Source of the DNA: Anaerolinea sp.
GTDB taxonomy: Bacteria > Chloroflexota > Anaerolineae > Anaerolineales > Anaerolineaceae
Assembly: GCA_020725865.1 (NCBI GenBank)
Contig: DYEC01000011.1
Coordinates: 124,001-188,000 of the forward strand
Direction of reading: 5' to 3'
DNA: 64,000 nucleotides
The position numbers were made by a program, and so were the translations under genes. Below, one piece after another: positions 1 through 10,243 of this stretch. The notes beneath the pieces were generated by a model. That model saw only the letters and a program-made list of their open reading frames with translations. It did not search any database and was not told the origin of the DNA. Position 1 is the first letter of the stretch. Each line of letters starts with the position of its first letter.

Positions 1-1227
1 TACCCCCGTGTGCATCAACACTTTGAACGGCAGGTCATTGGCAGTTTCAGCCTGCTTTACCGCTGGCAGGGCGCTCAGCCGGAGCTGCCCGGCGTCCTGT
101 TCATGGCGCATCAGGACGTGGTGCCGGTGGATGAAGCCGCGCTGGAGAAGTGGGATCAGCCGCCCTTCTCCGGTGCCATTCATGATGGTTTTATCTATGG
201 GCGCGGGACGCTGGACTGCAAGCATCAGCTCATCGCCGTCCTCGAAGCGGTGGAGCATCTGCTGGGCGCAGGGTTTCAGCCGCAACGCACGGTTTATCTC
301 GCCTTTGGGGATGATGAGGAACTGGGCGGTTATCAGGGCACGCAGGCGATTGTCCAGCATCTGCAAAGTCAGGGCGTGCGCCTGCGCGCCGTACTGGATG
401 AAGGCGGCATTCTTGCCGAGGGGATGCTGCCCGGTGTGAAGGGAGCTACCGCGCTGGTCGGCATCGGTGAAAAGGGCTACCTGACGCTGGAACTGAAAGT
501 CGAAGGCGCGCCCGGACATTCCTCCACGCCCCCACAGCATACTGCCATCGGCGTTCTGGCGAAAGCCATCGCCCATCTGGAAGCCAACCCCCTGCCTGCC
601 CGTCCGTCAGCCATGTTGCCGATGATGCGCGGGCTGGGCGGCGCGGCGCCGTTCCTGATGCAAATGGCGTTTGCCAACCTGTGGTTGTTTGGCGGACTGG
701 TCAAGCGCATCATGCTGCGCAACCCGAAGACCGCCGCTACCATCCGTACCACCACCGCCGTGACCGTGATCAATGGCGGCATCCGCGATAATGTCCTGCC
801 GGCAGAAGCCAAAGCGCATGTCAATTTCCGTCTCCTGCCCGGCGACAGCATCGCCCGCGTCTGCGAGCATGTGCGCGCCATGATTAAAGATAAGCAGGTG
901 CGCTTCGAGCCGGTTGGTCCGACCATTGCCGAAGCCTCGCCGCTCTCGCCGGATCGCGGAGCGGTGTTTGAAACCCTGAGCCGGACAGTGCGCTCTGTCT
1001 TTGGTGCGCTCCCCGTTGCGCCGTTCCTGGTGCTGGGGATGACTGACTCTCGCTATTACACCGCTATATGCGATCACGTTTACCGCCTTTCGCCTGTGTT
1101 GCTTACTGCGGCGGATATGGAACGCGTGCACGGCAACAACGAGCGCATCTCTATTGCCGCCTTAGGCAAAATGGTGCAGTTCTACGTCCTGCTTATCCGC
1201 CGCTGGGCCGCAGATATGGAACAATGA
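1..1227 (+). CDS. M20-family metallopeptidase (5' partial)
   Basis: Zinc-dependent amidohydrolase/peptidase of the M20 family (carboxypeptidase S / PM20D1 type), which cleaves peptide or N-acyl-amino-acid bonds. The frame is open from base 1, so the N-terminus lies outside the window. The family's metal and catalytic residues appear in order: the His of MAHQDVVP, the Asp of GRGTLDCKHQ, the Glu-Glu of DDEELGG, the acidic LDEGG, and a late His in VHGNNERIS. The inserted dimerisation domain lies between them. The TGA overlaps the next start (ATGA), which suggests translational coupling with the lipoprotein gene. The substrate cannot be read from the sequence. The family call is firm. Confidence 0.9.
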   Translation, partial: YPRVHQHFERQVIGSFSLLYRWQGAQPELPGVLFMAHQDVVPVDEAALEKWDQPPFSGAIHDGFIYGRGTLDCKHQLIAVLEAVEHLLGAGFQPQRTVYLAFGDDEELGGYQGTQAIVQHLQSQGVRLRAVLDEGGILAEGMLPGVKGATALVGIGEKGYLTLELKVEGAPGHSSTPPQHTAIGVLAKAIAHLEANPLPARPSAMLPMMRGLGGAAPFLMQMAFANLWLFGGLVKRIMLRNPKTAATIRTTTAVTVINGGIRDNVLPAEAKAHVNFRLLPGDSIARVCEHVRAMIKDKQVRFEPVGPTIAEASPLSPDRGAVFETLSRTVRSVFGALPVAPFLVLGMTDSRYYTAICDHVYRLSPVLLTAADMERVHGNNERISIAALGKMVQFYVLLIRRWAADMEQ

Positions 1228-2732
1228 GCGCACTGCGGCGGACTGCGCTTCTCATCGGCAGCTTGGGTCTGGTGGCAGGGCTGGCGTTTGCCTGCAATCT
1301 GCCGGAAAAAAATTCCCCGCCGCTGGATTTTGCCGGTCAACTTACGCTGGCGGCACAGTTATTTCCTGCCACGCCCTTTGCCGGACTGCAAACCGCCACC
1401 CCGCCGGATGCGCCCCCGCAATTTATAGCTACCGCCGATCCGAATATTTATCTCGCACAGGCAGGGGATACGCTGACCGCCCTCGCCAGACGTTACCGCA
1501 CAACGCCCGAGCAAATCATCCCGCCGTTTGCGTTGGATACCGAGGCGCTCGTCCCCGCCGGGCTGCCCCTGCGCATTCCCCCACCCGCAGGTGATTATCC
1601 CTACCGTGCCGCATTGCTGCCCGACAGCGAAATCATCTATTCGCCCACTGCAATGGATTTCGACCTTGCCGGCTATATTCGCGGTGCAGGCGGTTACCTG
1701 AGCCGGCATCAAGAAGAAGTGGACGGCGAAATCCTTGACGGAATCGAGATCGTCCGCCGCGCCGCCGTGGATACCTCGATCAACCCGCGCCTGCTGTTGG
1801 CAGCGATTGAATACCGCCGCGGCTGGGTAAGCGGCGACCTGCAGAACACCGATGACCTGATTTACCCTTTCGGCTTTGGCAACGCGCAGTACACCGGGCT
1901 GTATAAAGAGTTACTGCTGGTCACGCGCCAGCTCACATTGGGGTATTACGGCTGGCGCGCCGGCACTTTGCTGGAAGCCGAATTTGCCGATGGCAGCCGC
2001 GTTGCCGTTCATCCCTCGCTCAACGCCGGCACGCTGGCACTGCTCAACCTGCTGGCAAAGCTGGAAACGCCGCAGACGCTCCCCGAAGCGGCTTACGGCG
2101 CGGGCGGCTTTACCGCGCTGTATGCCCGCATGTTCGGCGACCCCTGGGGGCGCGCCGTAGCGATTGAGCCGCTTTTTCCGCCCGATTTGCGTCCTCCGGA
2201 GCTGGAACTGCCCTTTCAACCGGGTTATACCTGGAGCCTGACCGGCGGGCCTCACCCTGCCTACGGCGTGGGCAGCGCGTGGGGCGGGGTGGATTTTGCA
2301 CCCGCCAGCGGCACGCCGGGCTGTCAGGTTTCACCGCAATGGGTCACCGCCTCTGCGCCCGGCTGGATTGTCCGTTCCGAGCGCGGGCAAGTACTCCAGG
2401 ACCTCGACGGCGATGGCAGTGAACATACCGGCTGGACGCTGCTCTATCTGCACATTGCCGCGCAGGACCGCGTCCCCGCCGGCATGTATCTGCAAACCGA
2501 TGACCGTATCGGACATCCTTCCTGTGAGGGCGGCGTGGCATCCGGGACGCATGTACATCTGGCGCGCAAGTACAACGGCGAATGGATTGCCGCCTCGCCT
2601 GCCCTGCCGCTGGTATTGAGCGGCTGGACAGCTGAAGCCGGCGAAAAACCCTATCAGGGGCGGCTGGTCAAAGGGGATCAGGTGGTTGTTCCCCGTTCGA
2701 ATGGCTCGGCAACCTCGCAGTTCCAGCGCTAG
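1224..2732 (+). CDS. LysM and M23-like domain lipoprotein
   Basis: Predicted exported cell-wall-associated protein of 502 residues. The start is ATG 1224, overlapping the previous stop; an upstream in-frame extension lies inside the M20 gene and was rejected. The N-terminus is hydrophobic and ends in AFAC (Cys24), an imperfect lipobox. A LysM peptidoglycan-binding domain spans about residues 75-120. The C-terminal part (about 330-470) looks like an M23/LytM endopeptidase fold: Asp357 sits in GGVDFAP and His443 and His445 form the HxH. At the place of the first zinc His of the usual HxxxD motif there is Trp353. A His a few residues earlier (GGPH) may replace it, or the domain may bind without cutting. 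It may help remodel or anchor to peptidoglycan. Confidence 0.8.
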   Translation: MSALRRTALLIGSLGLVAGLAFACNLPEKNSPPLDFAGQLTLAAQLFPATPFAGLQTATPPDAPPQFIATADPNIYLAQAGDTLTALARRYRTTPEQIIPPFALDTEALVPAGLPLRIPPPAGDYPYRAALLPDSEIIYSPTAMDFDLAGYIRGAGGYLSRHQEEVDGEILDGIEIVRRAAVDTSINPRLLLAAIEYRRGWVSGDLQNTDDLIYPFGFGNAQYTGLYKELLLVTRQLTLGYYGWRAGTLLEAEFADGSRVAVHPSLNAGTLALLNLLAKLETPQTLPEAAYGAGGFTALYARMFGDPWGRAVAIEPLFPPDLRPPELELPFQPGYTWSLTGGPHPAYGVGSAWGGVDFAPASGTPGCQVSPQWVTASAPGWIVRSERGQVLQDLDGDGSEHTGWTLLYLHIAAQDRVPAGMYLQTDDRIGHPSCEGGVASGTHVHLARKYNGEWIAASPALPLVLSGWTAEAGEKPYQGRLVKGDQVVVPRSNGSATSQFQR

Positions 2733-2758
2733 CCGGCGCGGATACGGTAAAATGAGGT

Positions 2759-4756
2759 ATGCGCATCTTTCGGGCAGTACTTGGCGTGTGTATCCTGATG
2801 GTGCTGGCTGGTTGCAGCGGCATGGAAGCCCTGTTGTTTCCCACACTGACCCCGCTGCCTACGCCTACTCTGTTTCCCAGTAAGACCCCCACTGTTACGC
2901 ACACTTCTACCCCGACCATCACCTCCACACCCACCCCGCCCGTAGCCGCCGCGCTGGGAACACCCCTGTCTTTGAGCCCGCAGCCGCTCCGCCCTGAAAA
3001 CGTAGCGCGGCTGGAGCGGCTTGCCCGCTGGAGCGAGGGGCTGCCGCAAGGACTGGCATGGCTGGGGGAAGACAGGCTGGTAGTTGCGACCATGCGTGCC
3101 TTGCTGATCTATAACTCTACCTCGTTTGAAATAGTACAGCGCATCGAAGCCCCACTTCTCATCCGCTCGTTGACGGTTTCGGCGGATGGCAAGATACTGG
3201 CAATCGGCGGCGAGGAGGGTATCATCACCCTCTGGGATGCCCGAAACGGCACAGTCATTCAAACCCTGCGCTCCCAGCGGTTTGCCGTGCTGGCGCTGGC
3301 ATTCTCTCCCGATGGTCACTATCTCGCCTCGGCGGCATGGGATAACAGCGTGGTGCTCTGGGAACTGCCGCAGGGTAGCCTGGTACAAACGTTTTCCACC
3401 CGAACCCCGCAGCGCGCTTTGAATTTCTCGCCGGATGGCAGTCGCTTGTATGGCTGGTCACCGCAGGAACAGGTACAGGTCTGGAGCATCCCAGAAGGCA
3501 AGGCGCAAAAACCGCTGTATATCGGACAAGATAATCAGAGGAACTCGGCTTCCGGTCTTTCGTTTTCTGCCGATGGCGCACTGCTGGCGGCAGATCAGGA
3601 CAGCCGCGTGCGCGTCTTCCGCACGGATAGCGGTTACACACAGGCATTATTCCAGCCCTTCAGCCCCGCAGTAGAGGTAACTGCACTTTCAGCGGATGGT
3701 GGGCAGATAGCCGTTTCAAACGGCAACGTCTTACAGGTGTTTTCTACCACTGGTGGCAGTATCATCGGCGCGGTCAGCCTGCCGCAGGATGAGACGGCAC
3801 TGCGCCGGCTGGCATTTTCACCGGACGGCACGCGGCTGGCAGGACTGGGTACGGCTCTGCACCTCTGGGACTTGTCGGACCTTTCGGGAACCGCGCAACA
3901 CACTCCGCCGCTCTTCGCCGGCGCGCCGCTGCTAGAAACTTTCACGGGACAGGGTAGTGTGCTTCGTGTTGAGCGGAACGGACAGCTTACGCTCACAGAC
4001 CCGTTCAGCGGACAGGTCAGTCTTTCCCTTTCCCTGCCCGATGCGCCGCAAATGCTGGCATTGAACTGGGAGGCGGGGCTGGCGGCTGTGTTGACTGCCG
4101 ACCGCAAATTGCATCTCTGGCAGCGCAGCGGTAGTGGTGAAAATTGGACTGCCGGTTCCGCGGCGCGCACGCTTTCACCCGCGCCTAAAAACATGACCGC
4201 GCTGGCAGTCTCGCCGGATGGAAAGCAGATTGCCGGCGGTGACAGGGAAGACATTCGCCTCTGGAATACCGCTGATGGTGTGCTGGTTACCGCGCTGGCA
4301 GTCGAAGCCCGCCCCCTGCGCCTCTGGTTTCTGCCGCAAGGGCTGCTGGCTGCCAGTGACGGCGCAAAACTTTCGTTCTGGCAATTTGGCGGGGGACTGG
4401 TTGCTCCCCAATCTCTCGGGAGTATTCCCGGTTTTACGATGGCGGCTTCCGCTAATGGCGCACTGGCAAGCGCCGTTGCCAACGCCTACGGGCGCTGGGT
4501 TGAACTGCGTCCGCAGGGGATCGGCTCTGCGGTGGTTCAGCTGCCCGCCTATGGCAACGCGCTGGCATTCTCTCCGGATGGCGGTCTGCTGGCGGTTGCC
4601 GGACGTGCATCGGTAACGTTCTGGTCGGTTGCAGAGGCAAAACAGGCTGTAGTGCTGCCTGAAAGGAACACCTGCAACGTGGCTTTTTCACCGGATGGCA
4701 GCCTGCTGCTGGTCGGCGGATGTGACGGCTCGCTGACCCTCTGGGGGGTGCCTTGA
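2759..4756 (+). CDS. WD40-repeat lipoprotein
   Basis: Protein of 665 residues with a lipoprotein signal (lipobox LAGC, Cys at about 19) and a Thr/Pro-rich linker to about residue 60. WD40 repeats follow, recognisable by repeated FSPDG/LAxSADG and LWxL motifs. The repeats probably form one or two seven-bladed propellers on the outer face of the membrane. WD40 propellers act as binding scaffolds; no enzymatic motif is visible. It is in line with its neighbours, starting 26 bp after the LysM gene and overlapping the next gene by 4 bp. A TAAAAT hexamer lies just before the start, so a separate promoter is possible. Confidence 0.88.
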   Translation: MRIFRAVLGVCILMVLAGCSGMEALLFPTLTPLPTPTLFPSKTPTVTHTSTPTITSTPTPPVAAALGTPLSLSPQPLRPENVARLERLARWSEGLPQGLAWLGEDRLVVATMRALLIYNSTSFEIVQRIEAPLLIRSLTVSADGKILAIGGEEGIITLWDARNGTVIQTLRSQRFAVLALAFSPDGHYLASAAWDNSVVLWELPQGSLVQTFSTRTPQRALNFSPDGSRLYGWSPQEQVQVWSIPEGKAQKPLYIGQDNQRNSASGLSFSADGALLAADQDSRVRVFRTDSGYTQALFQPFSPAVEVTALSADGGQIAVSNGNVLQVFSTTGGSIIGAVSLPQDETALRRLAFSPDGTRLAGLGTALHLWDLSDLSGTAQHTPPLFAGAPLLETFTGQGSVLRVERNGQLTLTDPFSGQVSLSLSLPDAPQMLALNWEAGLAAVLTADRKLHLWQRSGSGENWTAGSAARTLSPAPKNMTALAVSPDGKQIAGGDREDIRLWNTADGVLVTALAVEARPLRLWFLPQGLLAASDGAKLSFWQFGGGLVAPQSLGSIPGFTMAASANGALASAVANAYGRWVELRPQGIGSAVVQLPAYGNALAFSPDGGLLAVAGRASVTFWSVAEAKQAVVLPERNTCNVAFSPDGSLLLVGGCDGSLTLWGVP

Positions 4757-5565
4757 GCGCAACGCTTTCATTCCGCTGGCTGGGTGTGGCGGGTATCGAA
4801 TTGATGCTGGGTGAACATATCCTGTTAATTGACCCCTTTTTGACCCGCCCGCCGCTGCATTATCTGCGCTTTGGGCGTCCTGTGCCGGATGCACCGCGAA
4901 TTGTCCGCCATGTGCCGCGTTGCGACTATATTCTCGTTTCTCATGCCCACTATGATCATCTGATGGATGTGCCAGTGTTGTTGCGCCAGAATCCACAAGC
5001 TATTGCCTGCGGTTCGCCCAATGCCTGCCGCTTGCTGGAAGTTGCTGGCATTCCCGAACATCAACGGCGCGTGATCGAGGCTCATGAGTTGCTTACCCTG
5101 TCCCCCTTTGCGGTGCGCGTGCTGTGCGGTACCCATGTCAATCTGCCGCCCGGTTTCCGCTTTGCCGGCAGGTTGCCGGATAAATTGCGCTACCCCCTGC
5201 GCCTGAGCGATTACCGTATGGACGAATGCTTCGCGTTCTATCTCGAAGCAGGTGATTACCGCCTTCTCTATGGTGAGGCTCCTCAGCCGGCGGATGTCCT
5301 TTTTACTGCGCCGCTGCGTTTATCGGCAGAAATGCTCAAAGTTATCTGTCCGCGCCTAATCATTCCCATCCACTGGGACCGCTTCTTCCGCCCGTTGGAT
5401 AAACCCATCCGCCCCCTGCCTGGTTTGCCGCGTTACACGAACAGCCTGGAAAAATTCAGACAAATGGCAGAAACTACTCTGCCGGGTGTGCGTGTCTGGA
5501 TGCCGCGGCTATTTGAACGGTGCAAATTGACCGCCATGCTTTTGGATGTGCATCTTTCAAGTTAG
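4753..5565 (+). CDS. UlaG-like metallo-beta-lactamase-fold hydrolase
   Basis: Metal-dependent hydrolase of the MBL superfamily, COG2220/UlaG-like group, 270 residues. The zinc-binding HxHxDH motif is intact at residues 64-69 (HAHYDH). A later His in GTHVN and a His near IPIHWD complete the likely metal site. The start is TTG at 4753, overlapping the WD40 stop (TTGA); no better ATG is present upstream. Members act on lactones, phosphodiesters or N-acyl-phosphatidylethanolamine-type lipids, and the substrate here is unknown. It is the last gene of the 1-5565 run. Confidence 0.85.
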   Translation: MSATLSFRWLGVAGIELMLGEHILLIDPFLTRPPLHYLRFGRPVPDAPRIVRHVPRCDYILVSHAHYDHLMDVPVLLRQNPQAIACGSPNACRLLEVAGIPEHQRRVIEAHELLTLSPFAVRVLCGTHVNLPPGFRFAGRLPDKLRYPLRLSDYRMDECFAFYLEAGDYRLLYGEAPQPADVLFTAPLRLSAEMLKVICPRLIIPIHWDRFFRPLDKPIRPLPGLPRYTNSLEKFRQMAETTLPGVRVWMPRLFERCKLTAMLLDVHLSS

Positions 5566-5600
5566 CACATTACAACCAGCTATCAATATTGCCGCGTGGG

Positions 5601-5628
5601 TTTCACTAGCTCACAAATATATTATAAT
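5601..5628 (+). promoter_or_regulatory. Promoter-like sequence before the hybrid kinase gene
   Basis: A perfect TATAAT lies at 5623-5628, with a weak TTTCAC at 5601-5606 (16-nt spacer). It is in the AT-rich 89-bp gap in front of the kinase gene, whose start is preceded by AAGGAA. Confidence 0.4.
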
Positions 5629-5654
5629 GAATCAAAATTCCTTAAGGAAATGAA

Positions 5655-8552
5655 ATGACACAGCAAAATCGCGAGAGCGATTTTCGCTCTCTCTTTGAGT
5701 ATGCTCCCCTCTCCATGTGGGAGGAAGATTTCAGTGCTGTCAAGTGTCTGTTTGATGAGTTGCGCGCACAGGGGGTCATCTCACTGGAAACTTATATAAA
5801 GGCGCACCCGGAAATTGTGGACGAGTGCATAAAACGCATTATTGTGCTGCGCGTTAATCAGGAAACACTGCGACTGCTTAAAGCGCATACACAGGCAGAG
5901 CTGCTGGGTAGCTTGAGCCGCATTTTCCGCGAAGATATACGCCATCATTTTGAAAGCGAACTGTTGGCACTCTGGGAAGGCAAAGAAAGCTGGTCTGGGG
6001 AAATGATCAATTACACCCTGACGGGTGAACCGATTCATGTTCACATGAACCTGCGCATCCTGCCCGAAGCCCGCCAAACCTGGGAGCGGGTAATGATTAC
6101 GCTGGAAGACATCACCCGCCGCATAGAATTGGAAAATCAGGTCATTCAACGCACCCGCCAGCTTCAGGAATCGCTGCGTTTTTCCGAGGTGGTGGTTGAG
6201 TTAAGCCCGGTAGCCATTGCGGTAACAGACGCCGAAGACAAAATTGTCATCTGGAATCCCGAAGCGCAGCGCCTCTTTGGCTACACCCCTGAGGAAGCTC
6301 TGGGTCATCATATTGATGATCTGGTAGTTTCGCCAGAATTTCGGGCTGAAGCCCAGCAGCTCTCTGATAAGGTACGCTATGGCGTCTCCCGGCTGTTCAC
6401 CCGCCGCTCTCGCAAGGATGGGACGCTGGTGGACGTAGAAGTGGCAGTGATGCCGGTAATTGTGGAAGGAGAATACGTCGCTGGGGTTGCCATCTATCAT
6501 GATATCAGTGAGCTGCAACAAGCCCGCCGCATAGCAGAACAAGCCACCCAGGCAAAGAGCGCCTTTCTGGCATCCATGAGCCATGAAATCCGCACTCCGA
6601 TGAACGGTGTCATCGGCATGACCAGCCTGCTGCTCAACACGCCGCTCAGCGACGAACAGCGTAGTTTCGTTGAGACCATCCGGCGCAGTGGTGAGACCCT
6701 TCTGACCATTATCAATGACATTCTCGATTTCTCGAAAATCGAAGCCGGACGGATGGAACTTGAGCACCTGCCGTTCAACCTGCGCGAATGTATCGAAAGC
6801 GCGCTGGACTTGCTTGCCCCGCGCGCTGCCGAAAAAGGCATCGAACTGGGGTACTTAATGGCGCATGAGGTACCGGAAGCCATTTACGGTGACGCCACCC
6901 GATTGCGTCAGATTTTGGTCAACCTGCTCGGCAACGCGGTCAAATTCACCGAAAAAGGCGAAGTGATGGTCACAGTTGATTTGGAAGAAGCACCCCAAAG
7001 CACTGCCGAACCGCTCACCCTGCACTTCCGCGTCCGCGATACCGGAATCGGCATCTCGCCCGAGCAAGCACAACGGCTTTTCCAGCCCTTCACTCAGATG
7101 GACAGCTCCACCACCCGCAAATACGGCGGCACCGGTCTGGGGCTAACTATTTGCAAAAAGTTGACTGCCATGATGGGTGGAGATGTCTGGGTGGAAAGCG
7201 AAGGCATCCCCGGGCGCGGCAGTACATTTCACTTTACCATCCAGACCAGATCCTCTCCCGACCTGCCCAGCATGTTGCCGGGATTATATCTGCATACGCT
7301 TGAGAACAAGCGTGTCCTGATCGTAGATGATAATCCCACCAATTGCGAGATTCTTTCCCATATGACCCAAAGCTGGCGCATGCTGCCGCTGACGCTGACC
7401 GGCGCCAGAGCTGCCCTGGAATTGATTGAACAGGGGCAGCGATTTGACGCCGCTATTCTGGATGTGCAGATGCCAGAAATGGATGGTCTGACCCTGACAG
7501 GCGAATTGCGCAAACGCTTCAATAGCGCCGAGCTGCCCATCATCATTCTCACTTCGTTAGGAAGGCGCGATGAATTACCGGGTGATGCCGGAGTTTCGGC
7601 GTTTCTTTATAAACCGGTCAAAATGTCGCAGTTGTATGATGCATTAGTTGCCATCTTTTCAACAAAGCCGGTTTATGTCACGCCACAGCCGGCGGCGGTT
7701 GTCTCGCTTGATGAACAAATGGGCATCCGGCATCCTCTGCGTATCCTGCTGGCTGAAGACCATGATGTCAACCAGAAGGTTGCCGTCATGCTGCTGGAAC
7801 GTCTGGGGTACCGTGCTGATGTTGCTGCTAACGGGCTGGAAGCGCTGGAAGCCCTGCGCCGGCAGGAATACGATCTGGTGCTGATGGATATCCACATGCC
7901 CGAAATGGACGGTGTGGAAGCCACTCGCCACATCCGCAACCGCCTGCCGCCTGAACTTCAACCCTATATCGTTGCGCTCACCGCGAACGCTCTCGAAGGT
8001 GACCGCGAAACCTATCTGAAAGCCGGGATGGATGACTACCTTAGCAAACCGCTTCGGGTTGAGCAACTGGTACAGGTGTTGGGACGCTGTCCGTCCAGAT
8101 TACCGGCTGTTGCCCCTCTCTCTGTCCCGTCTGCAACAACCGGGCAGGACATGCAAACTGCTGTTCTTCCGTTGGAAGAAAAACCCGCCGGTCTGGCGCT
8201 TAATCTTGCCACGCTTGGTGAATACTTCCCGGACTGGCAAAATGAGCCGGCAGTGCTGGCAGAACTGTCACAAATGTTTTTTGAAGATACCGAAAAGCGC
8301 CTGCCGCAAATTACCAGCTGGCTGGAAGCCCGCGAAGGTGAATCTGCACGCAAAGGTGCACATACCATCAAAGGCGCCAGTCTGACCTTTGGCGCAGAAA
8401 CGCTCGCTGCACTGTGCAAACAATTAGAGGATGACCTGCGCGCCGAAAGCTGGACGCAGGCAGAGGAACGTCTGGAGAAGGTTATGCAGGAATACTGGCG
8501 TGTGAAGCAGTCACTGCTCAAACTGATCGGCATTGATGAGAAAGGAGGGTAG
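5655..8552 (+). CDS. Hybrid sensor histidine kinase (PAS-HisKA-HATPase-REC-REC-HPt)
   Basis: Cytoplasmic BarA/ArcB-like sensor kinase of 965 residues with no obvious membrane segment. A degenerate PAS-like region (about 20-160) is followed by a clear PAS domain (about 172-290). HisKA carries the phospho-accepting His310 in SHEIRTPMN. The HATPase domain (about 410-525) has GTGLGL-type boxes. Two receiver domains carry Asp603 (DVQMPEMDG) and Asp745 (DIHMPEMDG), and a C-terminal HPt domain carries His903 in AHTIKG. It holds every step of a His-Asp-His relay in one chain. The diguanylate cyclase gene starts 2 bp after its stop and has its own HPt, so the two probably form one signalling pathway. 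The stimulus is unknown. Confidence 0.93.
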   Translation: MTQQNRESDFRSLFEYAPLSMWEEDFSAVKCLFDELRAQGVISLETYIKAHPEIVDECIKRIIVLRVNQETLRLLKAHTQAELLGSLSRIFREDIRHHFESELLALWEGKESWSGEMINYTLTGEPIHVHMNLRILPEARQTWERVMITLEDITRRIELENQVIQRTRQLQESLRFSEVVVELSPVAIAVTDAEDKIVIWNPEAQRLFGYTPEEALGHHIDDLVVSPEFRAEAQQLSDKVRYGVSRLFTRRSRKDGTLVDVEVAVMPVIVEGEYVAGVAIYHDISELQQARRIAEQATQAKSAFLASMSHEIRTPMNGVIGMTSLLLNTPLSDEQRSFVETIRRSGETLLTIINDILDFSKIEAGRMELEHLPFNLRECIESALDLLAPRAAEKGIELGYLMAHEVPEAIYGDATRLRQILVNLLGNAVKFTEKGEVMVTVDLEEAPQSTAEPLTLHFRVRDTGIGISPEQAQRLFQPFTQMDSSTTRKYGGTGLGLTICKKLTAMMGGDVWVESEGIPGRGSTFHFTIQTRSSPDLPSMLPGLYLHTLENKRVLIVDDNPTNCEILSHMTQSWRMLPLTLTGARAALELIEQGQRFDAAILDVQMPEMDGLTLTGELRKRFNSAELPIIILTSLGRRDELPGDAGVSAFLYKPVKMSQLYDALVAIFSTKPVYVTPQPAAVVSLDEQMGIRHPLRILLAEDHDVNQKVAVMLLERLGYRADVAANGLEALEALRRQEYDLVLMDIHMPEMDGVEATRHIRNRLPPELQPYIVALTANALEGDRETYLKAGMDDYLSKPLRVEQLVQVLGRCPSRLPAVAPLSVPSATTGQDMQTAVLPLEEKPAGLALNLATLGEYFPDWQNEPAVLAELSQMFFEDTEKRLPQITSWLEAREGESARKGAHTIKGASLTFGAETLAALCKQLEDDLRAESWTQAEERLEKVMQEYWRVKQSLLKLIGIDEKGG

Positions 8553-8554
8553 AG

Positions 8555-10222
8555 ATGACTGCCCCCGTACCCGCTGCCCAATCCCTGACGCAATTACGCA
8601 CGGCGTTTCTGACTCAATTGCCGGAATTGCGTCAGCAGATCGAAGCCGCCTGGTTAGGCATGATTGACAGCGGCTGGTCGCCGGAGGCGATGCAGGATGT
8701 CCAATATCGAGCACACAGACTGGCTGGATCAGCATTTACGCTGGGATACCAGTCGCTAGGCAGAGCCGCCCGCGAACTGGAATTGGCGTTGGCTTTTAAA
8801 GAATGGACAGCCCCGCCGCAGGATGACGATAAGGAGCGGTTGAAAAACCTGTTCAGCGAGTTACTCCAGCAAATCACTCACCCATGCCTGGATGGCAGTA
8901 TGGGCGAGGAAGAATTGATCGCCTCCCTCAAAGCAACCGAGTCGCTACAGTCCACACGCGCCAACCGCTTGGTTTTTCTGGTTGAGGACGATCCGGAACA
9001 GGCGGAAGAATTGGCGGTTCAGATCCGCTACTTTGGTTATCAGGTGCAAATTCTCACCCGTTTGGAACAGTTGGGCAAGGCGTTGCAGGTCATCACGCCC
9101 GCTGCCATTTTGATGGATTTGATCTTCCCTGAGGGTGACAGCGCTGGCATTGAGGCAATTCAACAGATGCGCAGTGTTCTGCCCGCTCAAGTACCGGTTA
9201 TTTTCGTCTCCGTGCGCGACGACTTTCAAGCGCGGCTGCAAGCAGTGCGCGCCGGCGGACAGGCTTACTTCACCAAACCAGTCAATATCGGCGCATTGAT
9301 TGATGCTCTTGATCGTATGACGCTTGGTGAAGAACCTTTACCTTATCGCGTGTTGATTGTGGATGACTCACCTGTACAGGCGAATTTCAGCGCCATGCAC
9401 TTGAAGAAAGCCGGTATGGAGACCTATATCGTCACCACACCGCTGGATGTGCTTCAAGCTTTGAACGATTTCAATCCCGATCTGATTTTGCTCGATCTGT
9501 ATATGCCCGAATGTTCGGGGTTCGAGCTGGCGCAATCCATTCGGCAGATCGAAACTTTTATCAGCATCCCGATTGTTTATCTTTCGGCAGAAACGGATCG
9601 TGAAGTCCAACTGGAAGCGGTCGGGATTGGCGGTGATGATTTCCTCACCAAACCGATCAAACCCGATCATTTGATCGCTTCGATACGTTCGCGTGTGGAG
9701 CGTTACCGGCAGATGCGTAACCTGATGGTGCGCGATAGCTTGACCGGGCTTCTCAACCACACGACCATCAAAGAACGTCTCAGCCAGGAATTGAGCCGCG
9801 CTATTCGTTACAAAATCCCGCTTGCCTTTGCCATGTTAGATATTGACCACTTCAAGCAGGTCAATGATACCTATGGGCATAGCGTTGGCGACCGCGTGTT
9901 GAAAAATCTGGCTCGACTGCTGGTTAATCGCCTGCGCACCAGTGACATTGTTGGGCGTTATGGTGGTGAGGAGTTTGCCATTATTTTTCCCAACACCAGC
10001 GGCAACGATGCCGTGCAGGTGCTGGATGAAATTCGCCAGAATTTCAGCGGCATTGTCCATCAGGGAAACAGCGGACAGATCTTTCATGTTACCTTCAGCG
10101 CCGGCATCGCCGCTTATCCGGGCAGCGTTACCCCGGCGAATATCGGCGACGCCGCTGACCGTGCTTTATATCAGGCAAAAGCCGGCGGACGTAATCGCGT
10201 GGTTCTGTTAAGCAACCCGTAA
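8555..10222 (+). CDS. HPt-REC-REC-GGDEF diguanylate cyclase
   Basis: Response regulator of 555 residues predicted to make cyclic di-GMP. An N-terminal HPt-like domain has His54 in AHRLAGSA. The first receiver has Asp188 (MDLIFPEGDSAG) and the second Asp314 (LLDLYMPECSG). The GGDEF domain has an intact active-site loop GGEEF at residues 470-474 and the RDSLTGLLN entry motif. The start ATG follows a strong AAAGGAGG inside the end of the kinase gene. It is the likely output of the upstream hybrid kinase. An HPt at the N-terminus of a cyclase is unusual and could take phosphate from a kinase receiver. Confidence 0.92.
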   Translation: MTAPVPAAQSLTQLRTAFLTQLPELRQQIEAAWLGMIDSGWSPEAMQDVQYRAHRLAGSAFTLGYQSLGRAARELELALAFKEWTAPPQDDDKERLKNLFSELLQQITHPCLDGSMGEEELIASLKATESLQSTRANRLVFLVEDDPEQAEELAVQIRYFGYQVQILTRLEQLGKALQVITPAAILMDLIFPEGDSAGIEAIQQMRSVLPAQVPVIFVSVRDDFQARLQAVRAGGQAYFTKPVNIGALIDALDRMTLGEEPLPYRVLIVDDSPVQANFSAMHLKKAGMETYIVTTPLDVLQALNDFNPDLILLDLYMPECSGFELAQSIRQIETFISIPIVYLSAETDREVQLEAVGIGGDDFLTKPIKPDHLIASIRSRVERYRQMRNLMVRDSLTGLLNHTTIKERLSQELSRAIRYKIPLAFAMLDIDHFKQVNDTYGHSVGDRVLKNLARLLVNRLRTSDIVGRYGGEEFAIIFPNTSGNDAVQVLDEIRQNFSGIVHQGNSGQIFHVTFSAGIAAYPGSVTPANIGDAADRALYQAKAGGRNRVVLLSNP

Positions 10223-10243
10223 TTGCACATAATGCGAAAAAAC

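Noticed and set aside
477-926. Minus-strand frame opposite the M20 peptidase
   Set aside because: Shadow of the GC-rich codon pattern of the real gene; composition is not protein-like.
3634-4482. Long minus-strand open frame of 282 codons opposite the WD40 gene
   Set aside because: It is Ser/Pro/Ala-rich, matches no family, has no ribosome-binding site and mirrors a well-supported gene.
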